Shown here in pieces: positions 55,335 to 64,000 of a stretch of DNA of 64,000 nt (position 1 is its first letter; every line of letters begins with the position of its first letter). This DNA is from Agrocybe praecox (taxonomy: Eukaryota > Basidiomycota > Agaricomycetes > Agaricales > Agrocybaceae), in the NCBI GenBank assembly GCA_964017145.1, contig OZ024843.1:3552443-3616442 (forward strand), in the 5' to 3' direction. Made by a program: the position numbers and the translations under genes. The notes below the pieces were generated by a model, which made no database searches, was not told the origin of the DNA, and saw nothing but the letters and a program-made list of their open reading frames with translations.

Positions 55335-57545
55335 AATAAATTAAGCCTATTAATTATGTGTAAATACATCCGTGGGGAATACCTAGAGCAAACTAGCAGC
55401 GAACAAAAAGACATTGCCATTCAAATTAGCATATCGGTGTCGTGTCTGGGGTATAACCTCAGTCAATCCTTCCGGTCTTCCCTTTATACTCCCTCCATTC
55501 AGATTGAGTGGGCTGTTGAGTGAAGGGACCGGTATCGCCACCCACGAGACGAGTCAGAACCCAAAAGACAATACCGAGAACGAGAATGATGAAGAACAGA
55601 GCCTGGAAGGGTTGATTGACGATAAAATTCTCAACGGATTGCATCTTGGTGCTCAAATACTACGAAGCAACATGAGAAAGAGATTTGGAGGGGGAAATGA
55701 TAGGTCTACTTACTCTCGCTATACGTTCGACAAGACCTTCAGAATTCTTGGGTGACGTTTTTCCAGCTGATGCATCATCAACGGCCGAGAAGAGGCTAGC
55801 GGAGGACGTGAATTTGATGGAGTTGCCAGAACGGTCCGTGTCGTAGTAAATTAATTTCTGTTAAAAAACAAGGATGAGCCATGGAACACAACGACGAAGA
55901 AAGACATAAAGACATACACTGTGATCAGCAATAACAACAGGAACATCCTCGAGGTCATCGACCTTGTCGTCGTCATCGACCTTGATGTCATACATGCTCT
56001 TCATCCAAGTACTCCATTTCTTTGCATCCATCCATGAAAATACCACCTCTCGTCCATGTGCTATACCGCTACCCTCCGTCCTAACACGCCACTTTTTGGC
56101 TACATCACCAAGCCGAGTCATAACCTTGTCCTTCATGGCTTCTGGAGCTGCTGCAATCACAACCAGAGGAGCTTGAGGGGCATTCATCACACTCTGGAAC
56201 GTGTCGCTAGTTAGCTCGAGAGAAGTAGGCAGCCGGTGCGTAAGAAGCCAATGATGAAGTTCAGGATCGGTGGAAGACGTAGAGGCAGTTCCGTAGAAAA
56301 TCGAAGATGGAAGCTTTGAGTCGTGGTCTTTGAGCGCGACGAGCGCCCACGTTGAAAAGGCCGGGATGGAGAAACGAGCGAAAAGGTCCAGGTCAGAAGA
56401 GGCGTATATCTGAGGTGAACCAAGCAGAGGAGCTGATGCTTCGCGCATGGTGTCCACGATTGAAGACTCGGCCGTTGTATGTAACAAAAGATAGAGGACG
56501 TCTGCTTCTGCGATGTGGTTGTCGAGGTCATCAGGCTTCTCAAGAACGGTTACGCCGCTACAAAGGATATCAATAATTGATTCATGCAAGAGGTTCATGA
56601 CTCACGCTGCGCTAGCCTTCTCCGCGAATGCTTTCAATTGATCCAACTTCCTGCCACCGTTGTACTCTGACTTCTGGTTTCCTTGGCTAAACCATGCCAA
56701 CGTCGGATAGCCTTGAACATCTTGGGCCTTGCATAGAGCAGAATGGTCGTCGCAGTTCACCTCTGCGATCGTGACCTTGTTCTGCATGTGTCGCGCAAGT
56801 TGCTTCCACGTAGGCGCAAGTTTCTTGCAATGTCCACACCAAGGCGCAAAGAACTTCACAAATGCAGGTCCTTTCGCAAGAGTCAACGAGAATGTGTCGG
56901 CTGTTAGTGCTAACACTTCGCCATCGAGGTTTAGTGTCTCTTTAGGTGGTTCCTTTGGAGCTGCTGGGGATGGCGGAGGTGGAGAGGAAACGGCCTCGTC
57001 CTTTACGAATCGTTTCATGAAAGCCTTGAGTCTGTCGAGTTCTCTGGATCCTTTGAATTGGTCTACACTCTTTCCATCTTCAAACATCATCATTGTGGGG
57101 TATCCACTAACTCCATTCTTGTTGCAAAGGTCTGAAAAATCATCATGAAATGGAACAACACGCCTCATATAGATGAACTCACCACCATACATGATACAAT
57201 CAACAGTAGCCATCTTCACAGATGGAATTTCCGTCTGCGCCTCTGCTACAAGCTGCTCCCATGTTGGTTTGAAGTTTTTGCAATGCCCACAGTAAGGAGA
57301 AAAGTGTTCTATGAACCAAAGTCCCTTGGCGACGGTTTCGTCAAAGGTATCTGGCGTCAGTTCTGTGCTTGATACAGGGACAGCTGAGGCAGTGAGTACG
57401 AATAGTGCTGCAGTTACTAAAGAACGAGATAGAGATAGAAAATGCATGGTTTTGAGGACCAGCCCTCTTGGTTAGAAAGAAAGGAATTATAAATCAAGCG
57501 ACCGCTCGACTTTCTGGTTCTGCTAGCCTGCACTGCCACACGCAG
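55335..57545. repeat. 2.2 kb duplicated PDI block, copy 1
   Basis: Direct duplicate of about 61440-63645, covering the whole PDI gene and roughly 100 bp on each side. Similarity fades beyond both edges. Confidence 0.85.
55459..57447 (-). CDS. Membrane-anchored protein disulfide isomerase, copy 1
   Basis: The ATG at 57447 opens a signal peptide (SRSLVTAALFVLTASAVPV). Two thioredoxin domains follow, with active sites YCGHC (SPYCGHCKNFKPTWEQL) and WCGHC (APWCGHCKKLAPTWKQL), split by a Pro-rich linker. A 51-nt intron (57182-57132) lies in frame in the first domain. Later exons start after an acceptor near 56543 (VTVLEKPDDLDNHIAEADVL), then near 55860 (KLIYYDTDRSGNS), then near 55678 (MQSVENF, and a hydrophobic helix ALFFIILVLGIVFWVLTRLV). 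The protein is a type I ER membrane oxidoreductase catalysing disulfide formation and exchange, comparable to Eps1/TMX-like PDIs. The frame stops (TGA) right after GKTGRID, about 13 residues earlier than in copy 2. Confidence 0.9.
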
Positions 57546-58034
57546 TTAGATAAGACAAGAGCCAGCCGTAAGTATGTGAGCCAGCCGGTCGCAGCCGGTG
57601 ATAATAACATATAAAGCTCCGCTTTAATTGAAAAATCATTTCTCGAGCACAGCTCGACGACCCAACGACCAGGCCGTAAAACCGACGTCCTGTATCCTCT
57701 GTTGCAGGTAACGCACAAATCTTCTCTAATCTTTGACGCGAAGCCTCAGTTTTTTTTGCTCGGTTCACCACAGGCAAACGCCCCCTGAGATCACAGAGTC
57801 GGGTGCGGCTCTATAATGCGAAAGCAGCAAGGAAGGAGACCATACTTTCCCAAGCACTAAGAACAAATTCAATGAAGACATAAAATAAATAATTCTACCC
57901 CAACATGCGCTCAATATGATTCAAAAATGAGATGGTTAATAACATTTGATAATTTCACTCGCTTACCATTACCCTGGTCAACAAAAAAAACATTGGACAA
58001 GATGGCGGTTCTTGAACTACATAGTTATTATGTC
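57546..58034. other. Intergenic with duplicated exon remnant
   Basis: About 57780-57900 echoes 58135-58230: on the - strand SMVSFLAAFAL resembles SMLSFIVAFAFL of the next gene, together with parts of the preceding intron. It appears to be a partial terminal-exon duplication that ends in a stop. Confidence 0.4.
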
Positions 58035-58933
58035 TCAATCATGTATCATTACTATCCAGCTTCGAGTCATCACAGCGGCAGATCCAACTATGACTCCAGT
58101 GTAGGTGCTGGATGTCTTGAAGCATAGAAATGCGAAGGCTACAATGAAGGAGAGCATACTTTTCAAGCGCTAAGGACAATCACCATAAAGACCTAAAAAG
58201 GAACAGGCTTACCACATCATGAGCAGAGCATATGGGATACTGAATAGAACTACTAGATTCTCTAAACCCTGCTTGGAATGATTACGCGGCCGTGAGCCAA
58301 AAAACTCGCACTAGACGAGATGCAAGGGCATCAGGACATGAAGAAGTATATGAGAAAAACATAAAGGACTTACTATTTCTTTGACTGAGCTGCGATTCTT
58401 GGTTTTAAATTCTCTGACCAAAAGCAACCCAAGCAGAATACCACCTATACTGCAAACGACAGAAAGATGACTGGATATTTGTGCTTGCAAACTATACGGA
58501 TTACTTGAGCTATCTCTGTCAAGACTTTGTATTGCCAAAAATGCGACGTTTGTATTCAACATAACTGTTGCCTAACAATATTGCCTTGGTGAAAGCTGAA
58601 GTTTGAAGGCGAAGGCAAATAAACTTACAAACAAAATGAAATGTTGCCAATCATCAATTATTTCTTCTATAAGATCCTTTAATAACTTTTTACGTGGGAT
58701 CTGGTCGACACAAATGCTTTGCAGTCTTCTCAAGTAAAAGTCGGAAGCGTAGAACAGGAATGGTGACACTAGGCCCACAAACCACGTGCGCGAATAGGTC
58801 GGATTACCTAGAGTTTCAACGCAGTTTGAATGTGTGACATACCAAAGAAATACATGAACCGTCTAGGTTTGCGCCAGAGTCCCAGGTTCGGCAGCAAATT
58901 CGTAATCACTTTCCAGATGCGTGACTCGGACAT
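58035..58933 (-). CDS. Small multi-pass membrane protein, unknown
   Basis: The ATG at 58933 gives MSESRIWKVITNLLPNLGLW...RRFMYFFG. Spliced exons continue with NPTYSRTWFVGLVSPFLFYASDFYL, DLIEEIIDDWQHFILF, ATVMLNTNVAFLAIQSL, SVVCSIGGILLGLLLVREF, SKQGLENLVVLFSIPYALLM and MLSFIVAFAFLCFKT, ending IVMIHD at 58035. About five exons and 230-250 aa, with at least four hydrophobic segments. This layout fits an uncharacterised mushroom membrane-protein family. It lies between the two PDI copies but is itself not duplicated, apart from the terminal-exon echo at 57.8 kb. Function unknown. Confidence 0.6.
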
Positions 58934-59404
58934 AACGTGGAGATGAGCACCGAGTCTTGTCTTCTGTAGCAGAAAACAAAGAATATGGCGCCAGAAGTGG
59001 ACGCGTCGCTGCTTGTGCGTAGGGGCCAGATTTCAGTGGAGGTGAGAGGGGAGTTGAATGAATGATGGGGCGTGAACAATGTGGTGATAGAATATTTAAG
59101 TGCTTAGATCAGGGGACAGCCTCGAAGTGACATTCCTAGGGTGGCGCAAATGAGATATATCTTTGGCACAAGTTCCCTTCAAGAGAGATTTAACGCCGGT
59201 GATATAATTAGGGAGGCGGTGGTCCTCCAACCTCGACGCAAGTGACGGAAAGCTATTAGTGTTAGTAATAAGTAGTATTAGTAGCTTAGCCGAGCCGCGT
59301 GGTCCCGAGCCGCTTCACGTGCACTTCGGATTATGTATGTGGATTATAGCTTTTTTTCGTGGACTCCAGCATTGCTTCCACTGAAACAACACGCTGTACC
59401 GTGT
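58934..59404. other. Intergenic, no gene seen
   Basis: Upstream region of the membrane-protein gene. Contains a short AGTAATAAGTAGTATTAGTA repeat at about 59260. No frame of note. Confidence 0.4.
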
Positions 59405-59600
59405 TGAATTATGGAGTCTGTTCTCTATACGGTGCCTCAGAACCTCATGGATGAATTTTGGTTTTTGGTTTTTGATCGTTTGATCAATAGTCTAGTGTGG
59501 CATCGGCCAACCGTTCTCGGACCGTCGCCTGAGACCCGTACCCCGGCCGTTGTCAAAACCATTAACGTCAGACGAAGGCATATTTTCCCTATGTAGTATG
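59405..59600. repeat. Inverted duplicate, arm 1
   Basis: Matches the inverse of 60740-60912. On the + strand it is open from an ATG at 59411 (MDEFWFLVFDRLIN, then KTINVRRRHIF), which might be the start of an F-box-like domain. The other arm is frameshifted. Confidence 0.5.
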
Positions 59601-59909
59601 TTTTCGTATACCATCGAGATCAGAGAGCTAATTTCTTTGTATTCTTAACTGGCACAGAAATGGTTACGGGGACGATCATCGAGGGAAGTACAGATTGGAA
59701 ATCTCGGCGAGACTATGTACTTCTGACCGCTTTGAATGCTAATTGCTCATGAAGGCAGGAAGGACTGTCTCGAAAATATCTATGCATTTTTCTCTGTGGC
59801 AAGTAATAAATTAGAATTGGTTTTGAATATCTAGGAAACTTCTTCACCTTGATATCGTAATTGTGATTAGCTTTATACCAACCAATTATCTACATCTACT
59901 TTCCAAAAG

Positions 59910-60233
59910 ATGACAGACAGTGAGAGTCCTAGTCCAAGCGAAGAAGTTAACGAGAAAATTCGGGAAATCGAGGATGAAAAACTCAGAGATTCACAGGAAA
60001 GAGTGACTCCCTATGGCAGCTACCTCAAAAGGGTTGAACTGAGTACTACTGATAAGGAAGTTGACAAGTGTCTAGCATGGAGGACCATAATGATGAGATG
60101 GGAAATGGTGAACATGGAAACGATCAGACAATCTACTAATTTAATCTATAAATTAAGTTCCAATATTCATTGTGTAATAATTAAAAAGTATGTTACATTG
60201 TTTCTTCCTCAAGTCAAACGTTGGTATAAGTGA
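59910..60233 (+). other. Possible small gene or fragment, unrecognised
   Basis: 107 codons from an ATG with a highly charged start (SPSEEVNEKIREIEDEKLRDSQE) and a basic end. No domain recognised, no splice structure evident, and it lies between the two arms of an inverted duplication. It could be a remnant. Confidence 0.25.
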
Positions 60234-60507
60234 TTACTGCGACGATTCATTCAAAATTTTGAAGTCCCATCAAGCCTCGCCGAGATCACCGTCCGTTTCT
60301 CACGATGTACCACCAGCACTTGTATGCTTTGAGAATACGGCGGTAGCGCTGTATGGTAAAATATGACGCTGTCCAGAGTTGCTCTTGACTAGTTGCAATG
60401 GGTTCAACCTTCGTGAGTCGATTGCAATTTGTCGTGTTGAGTCTTGACGCTAGAGTACTTGCTCTAGCCTCTAACACCAGAGCATTGACCCTGGTCCAAA
60501 TAGATAT

Positions 60508-60670
60508 TGTCGGAAAAATCGAAATAAGCATATCAGCGATTACTGAACAATTTCAGGGATTATAGTCCCATATCTGACCATATCTTGCGAAATATGCCAC
60601 CATAATCCAATGACATGGTTCAGTAATCAAGGATAACTACCGATATTTTAATTTCGATTTTCCCGACAAT
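60508..60670. mobile_element. 163-bp MITE-like inverted repeat element
   Basis: Begins ATTGTCGGAAAAATCGAAAT and ends with its inverse (one mismatch). A second inverted pair, GATTACTGAAC and GTTCAGTAATC, lies inside. No target duplication is clear and there is no coding capacity. Confidence 0.55.
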
Positions 60671-60739
60671 GGGGAAACAGATTCTGTACCAGTTGAAGAT
60701 ACAAAGCAATCAGCTCTGGTGTCCCGATGGTATACAAAG

Positions 60740-60912
60740 ACATGAATTGGAAAAATTATGCCTTCGTCTAACGTCAATGGTTTCGACGATGGGCGGGAGA
60801 CGATGCCACGCTAAGCGCTTGTTGATCAAACGATCAAAACCAAAACCAGAATTCATCGATCATCTGGCATGCGGTTCTGAGCCACCATATTTCTCTGGTT
60901 CATGATTCAACA
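60740..60912. repeat. Inverted duplicate, arm 2
   Basis: Inverse of 59405-59600, sharing GGTTTTGATCGTTTGATCAA and GACGAAGGCATA on the other strand. The reading frame is broken by a stop and an indel relative to arm 1. Confidence 0.5.
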
Positions 60913-61439
60913 ACTAGTCACTCTAACATATAATTTTTATTTACATATACATATTCTTGTATGCAAATTCTTTTGAAATTCTTTGTTCGTTTGCCACGAA
61001 CTTTATTACCGGCCCCCTTTTATTTCAACAATGAACAGGCATTGCATTACTTCAACAACTCGTTCGTTCATTCGACGACTCAGTCAACCATCACGCGCAC
61101 GATGAATCATCGATCGAGGGCGACCAAAGCCAGTGTACTCAGTGCTCAGTGTACGTAGTGTGTTATGAACGAATGAATGAAATACGCACGGGAGGCAAGT
61201 TCTCCCAAAAGCGACAACCGCCGGGTGTGGTCACAGTGAGGAAGAGCGATGAGATACGCGTCGGGATCCTACATGCCAGTTCTGATACACCCCTCGTTTC
61301 CTATCTACATTCCACAACAATGAACAGCATATCACTCACCTTGTGCAATCATCCCACCCATACTGATGCCCACGACATTCAACTCCCGCTCGCCCGTCGA
61401 CCCAACATAATCAAGCAGACAAATCACATCCGGTAAAAA
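60913..61439. other. Intergenic, no gene seen
   Basis: Short overlapping frames only. It leads into the duplicated PDI block. Confidence 0.35.
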
Positions 61440-63645
61440 TGAATAAATTAAATAAAGTTATTAATTATATGTACAAATACACCCGTGGGGTACCTAGAGC
61501 AAGTTAGGAGCGAACAAAAGACATTGCCATTCAAATTAGCATCTCAGTGTCGCGTTTGGGGTTATAACCTCCGTCAATCTTTCCGGTCTTCCCTTTATAG
61601 TCCCTCCATTCTGATTGAGTGGGGTGTTGAGTAAAGGGACCGGTATCGCCACCCACGAGGCGAGTCAGTACCCAAAAGATAAAACCGAGGACAAGAATGA
61701 CGAAGGACAGAGCCTGGAAGGGTTGGTTGGCGATAAAATTCTTAACGGATTGCATCTTATTGCTCGGATACTAGGAAGCAACATGAGAAAGAGACTTGAA
61801 GGGGAAAATGATAGGTAAACTTACTCTCGATATACGTTCGACAACACGTGTGGAATCCTTGGGTGACGTTTTGCCAGCTGATGCATCATCAACGGCCGAG
61901 AAGAGGCTGGCGGAGGACGTGAGTTTCATAGAGTTACCAGAACAGTCCGTGTCGTAGTAAATTAATTTCTGTTAAAAACAACGATGAGCCATGGAACACA
62001 ACGGCGAAGAAAGACATACGCTGAGATCAGCAATAACAACAGGAACATCCTCCAGATCATCATCCTTGTCGTCGTCGCCGACCTTGATGTCATACATGTG
62101 CTTCATCCAATTACTCCATTTCTTTGCATCCATCCACACAAATACCACCTCTCGTCCATGTGCTATACCACTGCCTTCAGTCCTAACACGCCACTGTTTG
62201 CCAACATCAAGAAGCCGAGTCATAACCTTGTCCCTCATGGATTCCGGAGCTGCTGCAATCACAACCAGAGGAGCTTGAGGGGCATTCATCACGCTCTGGA
62301 ACGTGTCGCTAGTTAGCTCGAGAGAAGTAGGCAGCCGGTGCGTAAGAAGCCAATGACGAAGTTCAGGATCAGTGGAAGACGTAGAGGCAGTTCCGTAGAA
62401 AATGGAAGATGGAAGCTTTGAGTCGTGGTCTTTGAGCGCGACCAGCGCCCACGTTGAAGAGGCCGGGATGGAGAAACGAGCGAAAAGGTCCAGGTCAGAA
62501 GAGGCGTATATCTGAGGTGAACCAAGCAGAGGAGCTGATGCTTCGCGCATGGTGTCCACGATTGAAGACTCGGCCGTTGTGTGCAACAAAAGGTAGAGGA
62601 CGTCTGCTTCTGCGATGTGCTTGTCGAGGCCATCAGGCTTCTCAAGAACAGTTACGCCGCTACAAAGGATGTCAATTGTTGATTCGTGCAATAGATTCAT
62701 GACTCACCCTGCGCTAACCTTCTCCGCGAATGCTTTCAATTGATCCAACTTCCTGCCACCGTTGTACTCTGACTTCTCGCTTCCTTGGCTAAACCACGCC
62801 AGCGTCGGATACCCTCGGACATCTTGGGCCTTGCACAGAGCAGAATGGTCGTCGCAGTTCACCTCTGCGATCGTGACCTTGTTCTGCATGTGTCGCGCAA
62901 GTTGCTTCCACGTAGGCGCAAGTTTCTTGCAATGTCCACACCAAGGGGCAAAGAACTTCACAAATGCAGGTCCTTTCGCAAGAGTCGATGAGAACGTGTC
63001 GGCTGTTAGTGCTAACACTTCGCCATCGAGGTTGAGTGTCTCTTTAGGGGGTTCCTTTGGAGCTGCTGGGGGTGGCGGAGATGGAGGGGAAATAACTTCT
63101 TCCTTTACAAATCGTTTCATGAAAGCCTTGAGCCTGTCGAGTTCTCTGGGTCCTTTGAATTGGTCCACATTCTTTCCATCTTCAAACATCATAATTGTGG
63201 GGTATTCTCTAACTCCGTTCTTGTCGCAAAGGTCTGAAAAATCCTCATGAAATGGAACAACACGCCTCATATAGATGAACTCACCACCGTACATGATACA
63301 ATTAACAGTAGCCATCTTCACAGATGGAATTTCTGTCTGCGCCTCTGCTACCAGCTGCTCCCATGTTGGTTTGAAGTGTTTGCAATGCGAACTGTAAGGA
63401 GAAGTGTGTTCTATGAGCCAAAGTCCCTTGGCGACGGTTTCGTCAAAGGTGTCTCGCGTCAGTTCTGTGCTTGAGACAGGAACAGCTGATGCAGTGAGTA
63501 CGAATAGTGCTGCAGTTACTAAAGAACGAGATAGGGATAGAGGATGCATGGTTTTGAGGACCAGCCCTCTTGGTTAGAAAGAAAGGAATTATCAATCAAG
63601 CGACCGCTCGACTTTCTGGCTCCGCTACCCTGCTCTGCCCATATC
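61440..63645. repeat. 2.2 kb duplicated PDI block, copy 2
   Basis: Direct duplicate of 55335-57545; about 6.1 kb separates equivalent positions. Confidence 0.85.
61531..63549 (-). CDS. Membrane-anchored PDI-like protein, copy 2, first active site altered
   Basis: Same exon plan as copy 1 (start 63549, in-frame 51-nt intron 63284-63234, C-terminal helix ALSFVILVLGFIFWVLTRLV). The second thioredoxin domain keeps WCGHC. In the first domain the motif reads SPYSSHCKHFKPTWEQL, so the first active-site Cys and the Gly are replaced by Ser and only the second Cys remains. The C-terminal cytosolic tail is complete (GKIDGGYNPKRDTEMLI). All exons remain open, so the gene could still make a one-site oxidoreductase or a substrate-trapping form. 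Whether it is expressed cannot be seen. Confidence 0.88.
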
Positions 63646-64000
63646 GTAGGCTCGTGACCAGCCGTTACCTGTCAAACTCCGCTAAGTGCCGAGAGCAGCC
63701 GCGAGCATCTCCAGGTAACGGCTGGGACGTACGGGGCACTTTTAGTAGGGTCACGGATGTCACAAAAAACTTAGTGAAATTTCGCCGATTTGCTCCTTGA
63801 TGGCTATCATAACGGTCGCGTTCGCCACCTCCCCAGCTTCCTCTCACCTACCTCCAGCACAGAAAATGGTTGGAGACATATGTGGCTACATAATCCCGCC
63901 TCTTTAGATGTCTTGGCAGTGCATGCTGTCGCCCAACTCAAGCTCAACTGTCGCCAGTCGGCCCTTCTCGCACGTCTGGATTCAGAGGTACCTGGACAGG
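63646..64000. other. Upstream flank, no gene seen
   Basis: Past the edge of the duplication. A short ATG frame near 63800 has no recognised content. Confidence 0.3.

Noticed and set aside
55964..56576. Plus-strand frames opposite the PDI gene (and the same at 61984-62702)
   Set aside because: Shadows of the real - strand exons; duplicated only because the gene is.
61858..62040. Lost splice donor in PDI copy 2 (GC instead of GT at about 62022)
   Set aside because: The true donor is GTATGT two bases further, as in copy 1; the frame then joins correctly to KLIYYDTD.

Overview
The window looks like genomic DNA of a mushroom-forming basidiomycete (Agaricomycetes). Genes are broken by many 50-70 bp GT-AG introns, the conserved genes belong to families typical of that class, and the intergenic space is full of Ty3-type retroelements of the kind seen in such fungi. 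There is no bacterial-style operon, CRISPR array or rRNA gene. All exon models below are inferred by eye from splice motifs and reading frames.

Layout. 1-2810 (+): 3' part of a glycine-rich-domain (DUF1399/GRDP-type) gene. 3439-4746 (-): single-pass membrane protein of unknown function. 5809-16376: three intact paralogous COMT-like O-methyltransferase (OMT) genes in tandem on the + strand, with a 3' OMT relic at 8.1 kb (-) and another at 51.4 kb (+). 17577-21923: a 4.35 kb segment carrying a DUF6698-like gene (-), bounded by 11-bp inverted repeats; an empty version of the site exists at 50.70 kb. 21924-24330: a decayed gene block whose better copy lies at 50.70-54.43 kb. 24.77-25.98 kb: an unrecognised pseudogene. 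26.63-27.96 kb repeats 8.46-9.74 kb. 28315-29436 (-): a protein with W-x-[I/M]-Y repeats.

29.5-50.0 kb is a nest of mobile DNA: a terminal-inverted-repeat element (29.50-31.25), a truncated chromovirus-like Ty3 element with one LTR and gag-protease (31.24-34.04), and a very large Ty3 element (34.05-48.68) with gag-protease, an unrecognised accessory frame, an intact pol and a further downstream frame. The large element carries three single in-frame stop codons and one frameshift. A foldback-like element with long inverted repeats (48.71-50.03) lies against it.

50.27-54.43 kb is a mosaic of duplicated segments. From 55.3 kb on there are two copies of a membrane-anchored protein disulfide isomerase gene (55.46-57.45 and 61.53-63.55, both -) flanking a small multi-pass membrane protein gene (58.04-58.93, -), a TA-flanked MITE, a second small MITE and an inverted gene fragment.

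How it fits together. The host genes fall in two duplicated groups: cytosolic or possibly organellar methyltransferases acting on small aromatic substrates, and ER oxidoreductases. Both show duplicates at different stages of decay. The rest of the window is mostly a record of insertion, duplication and truncation by transposable elements.
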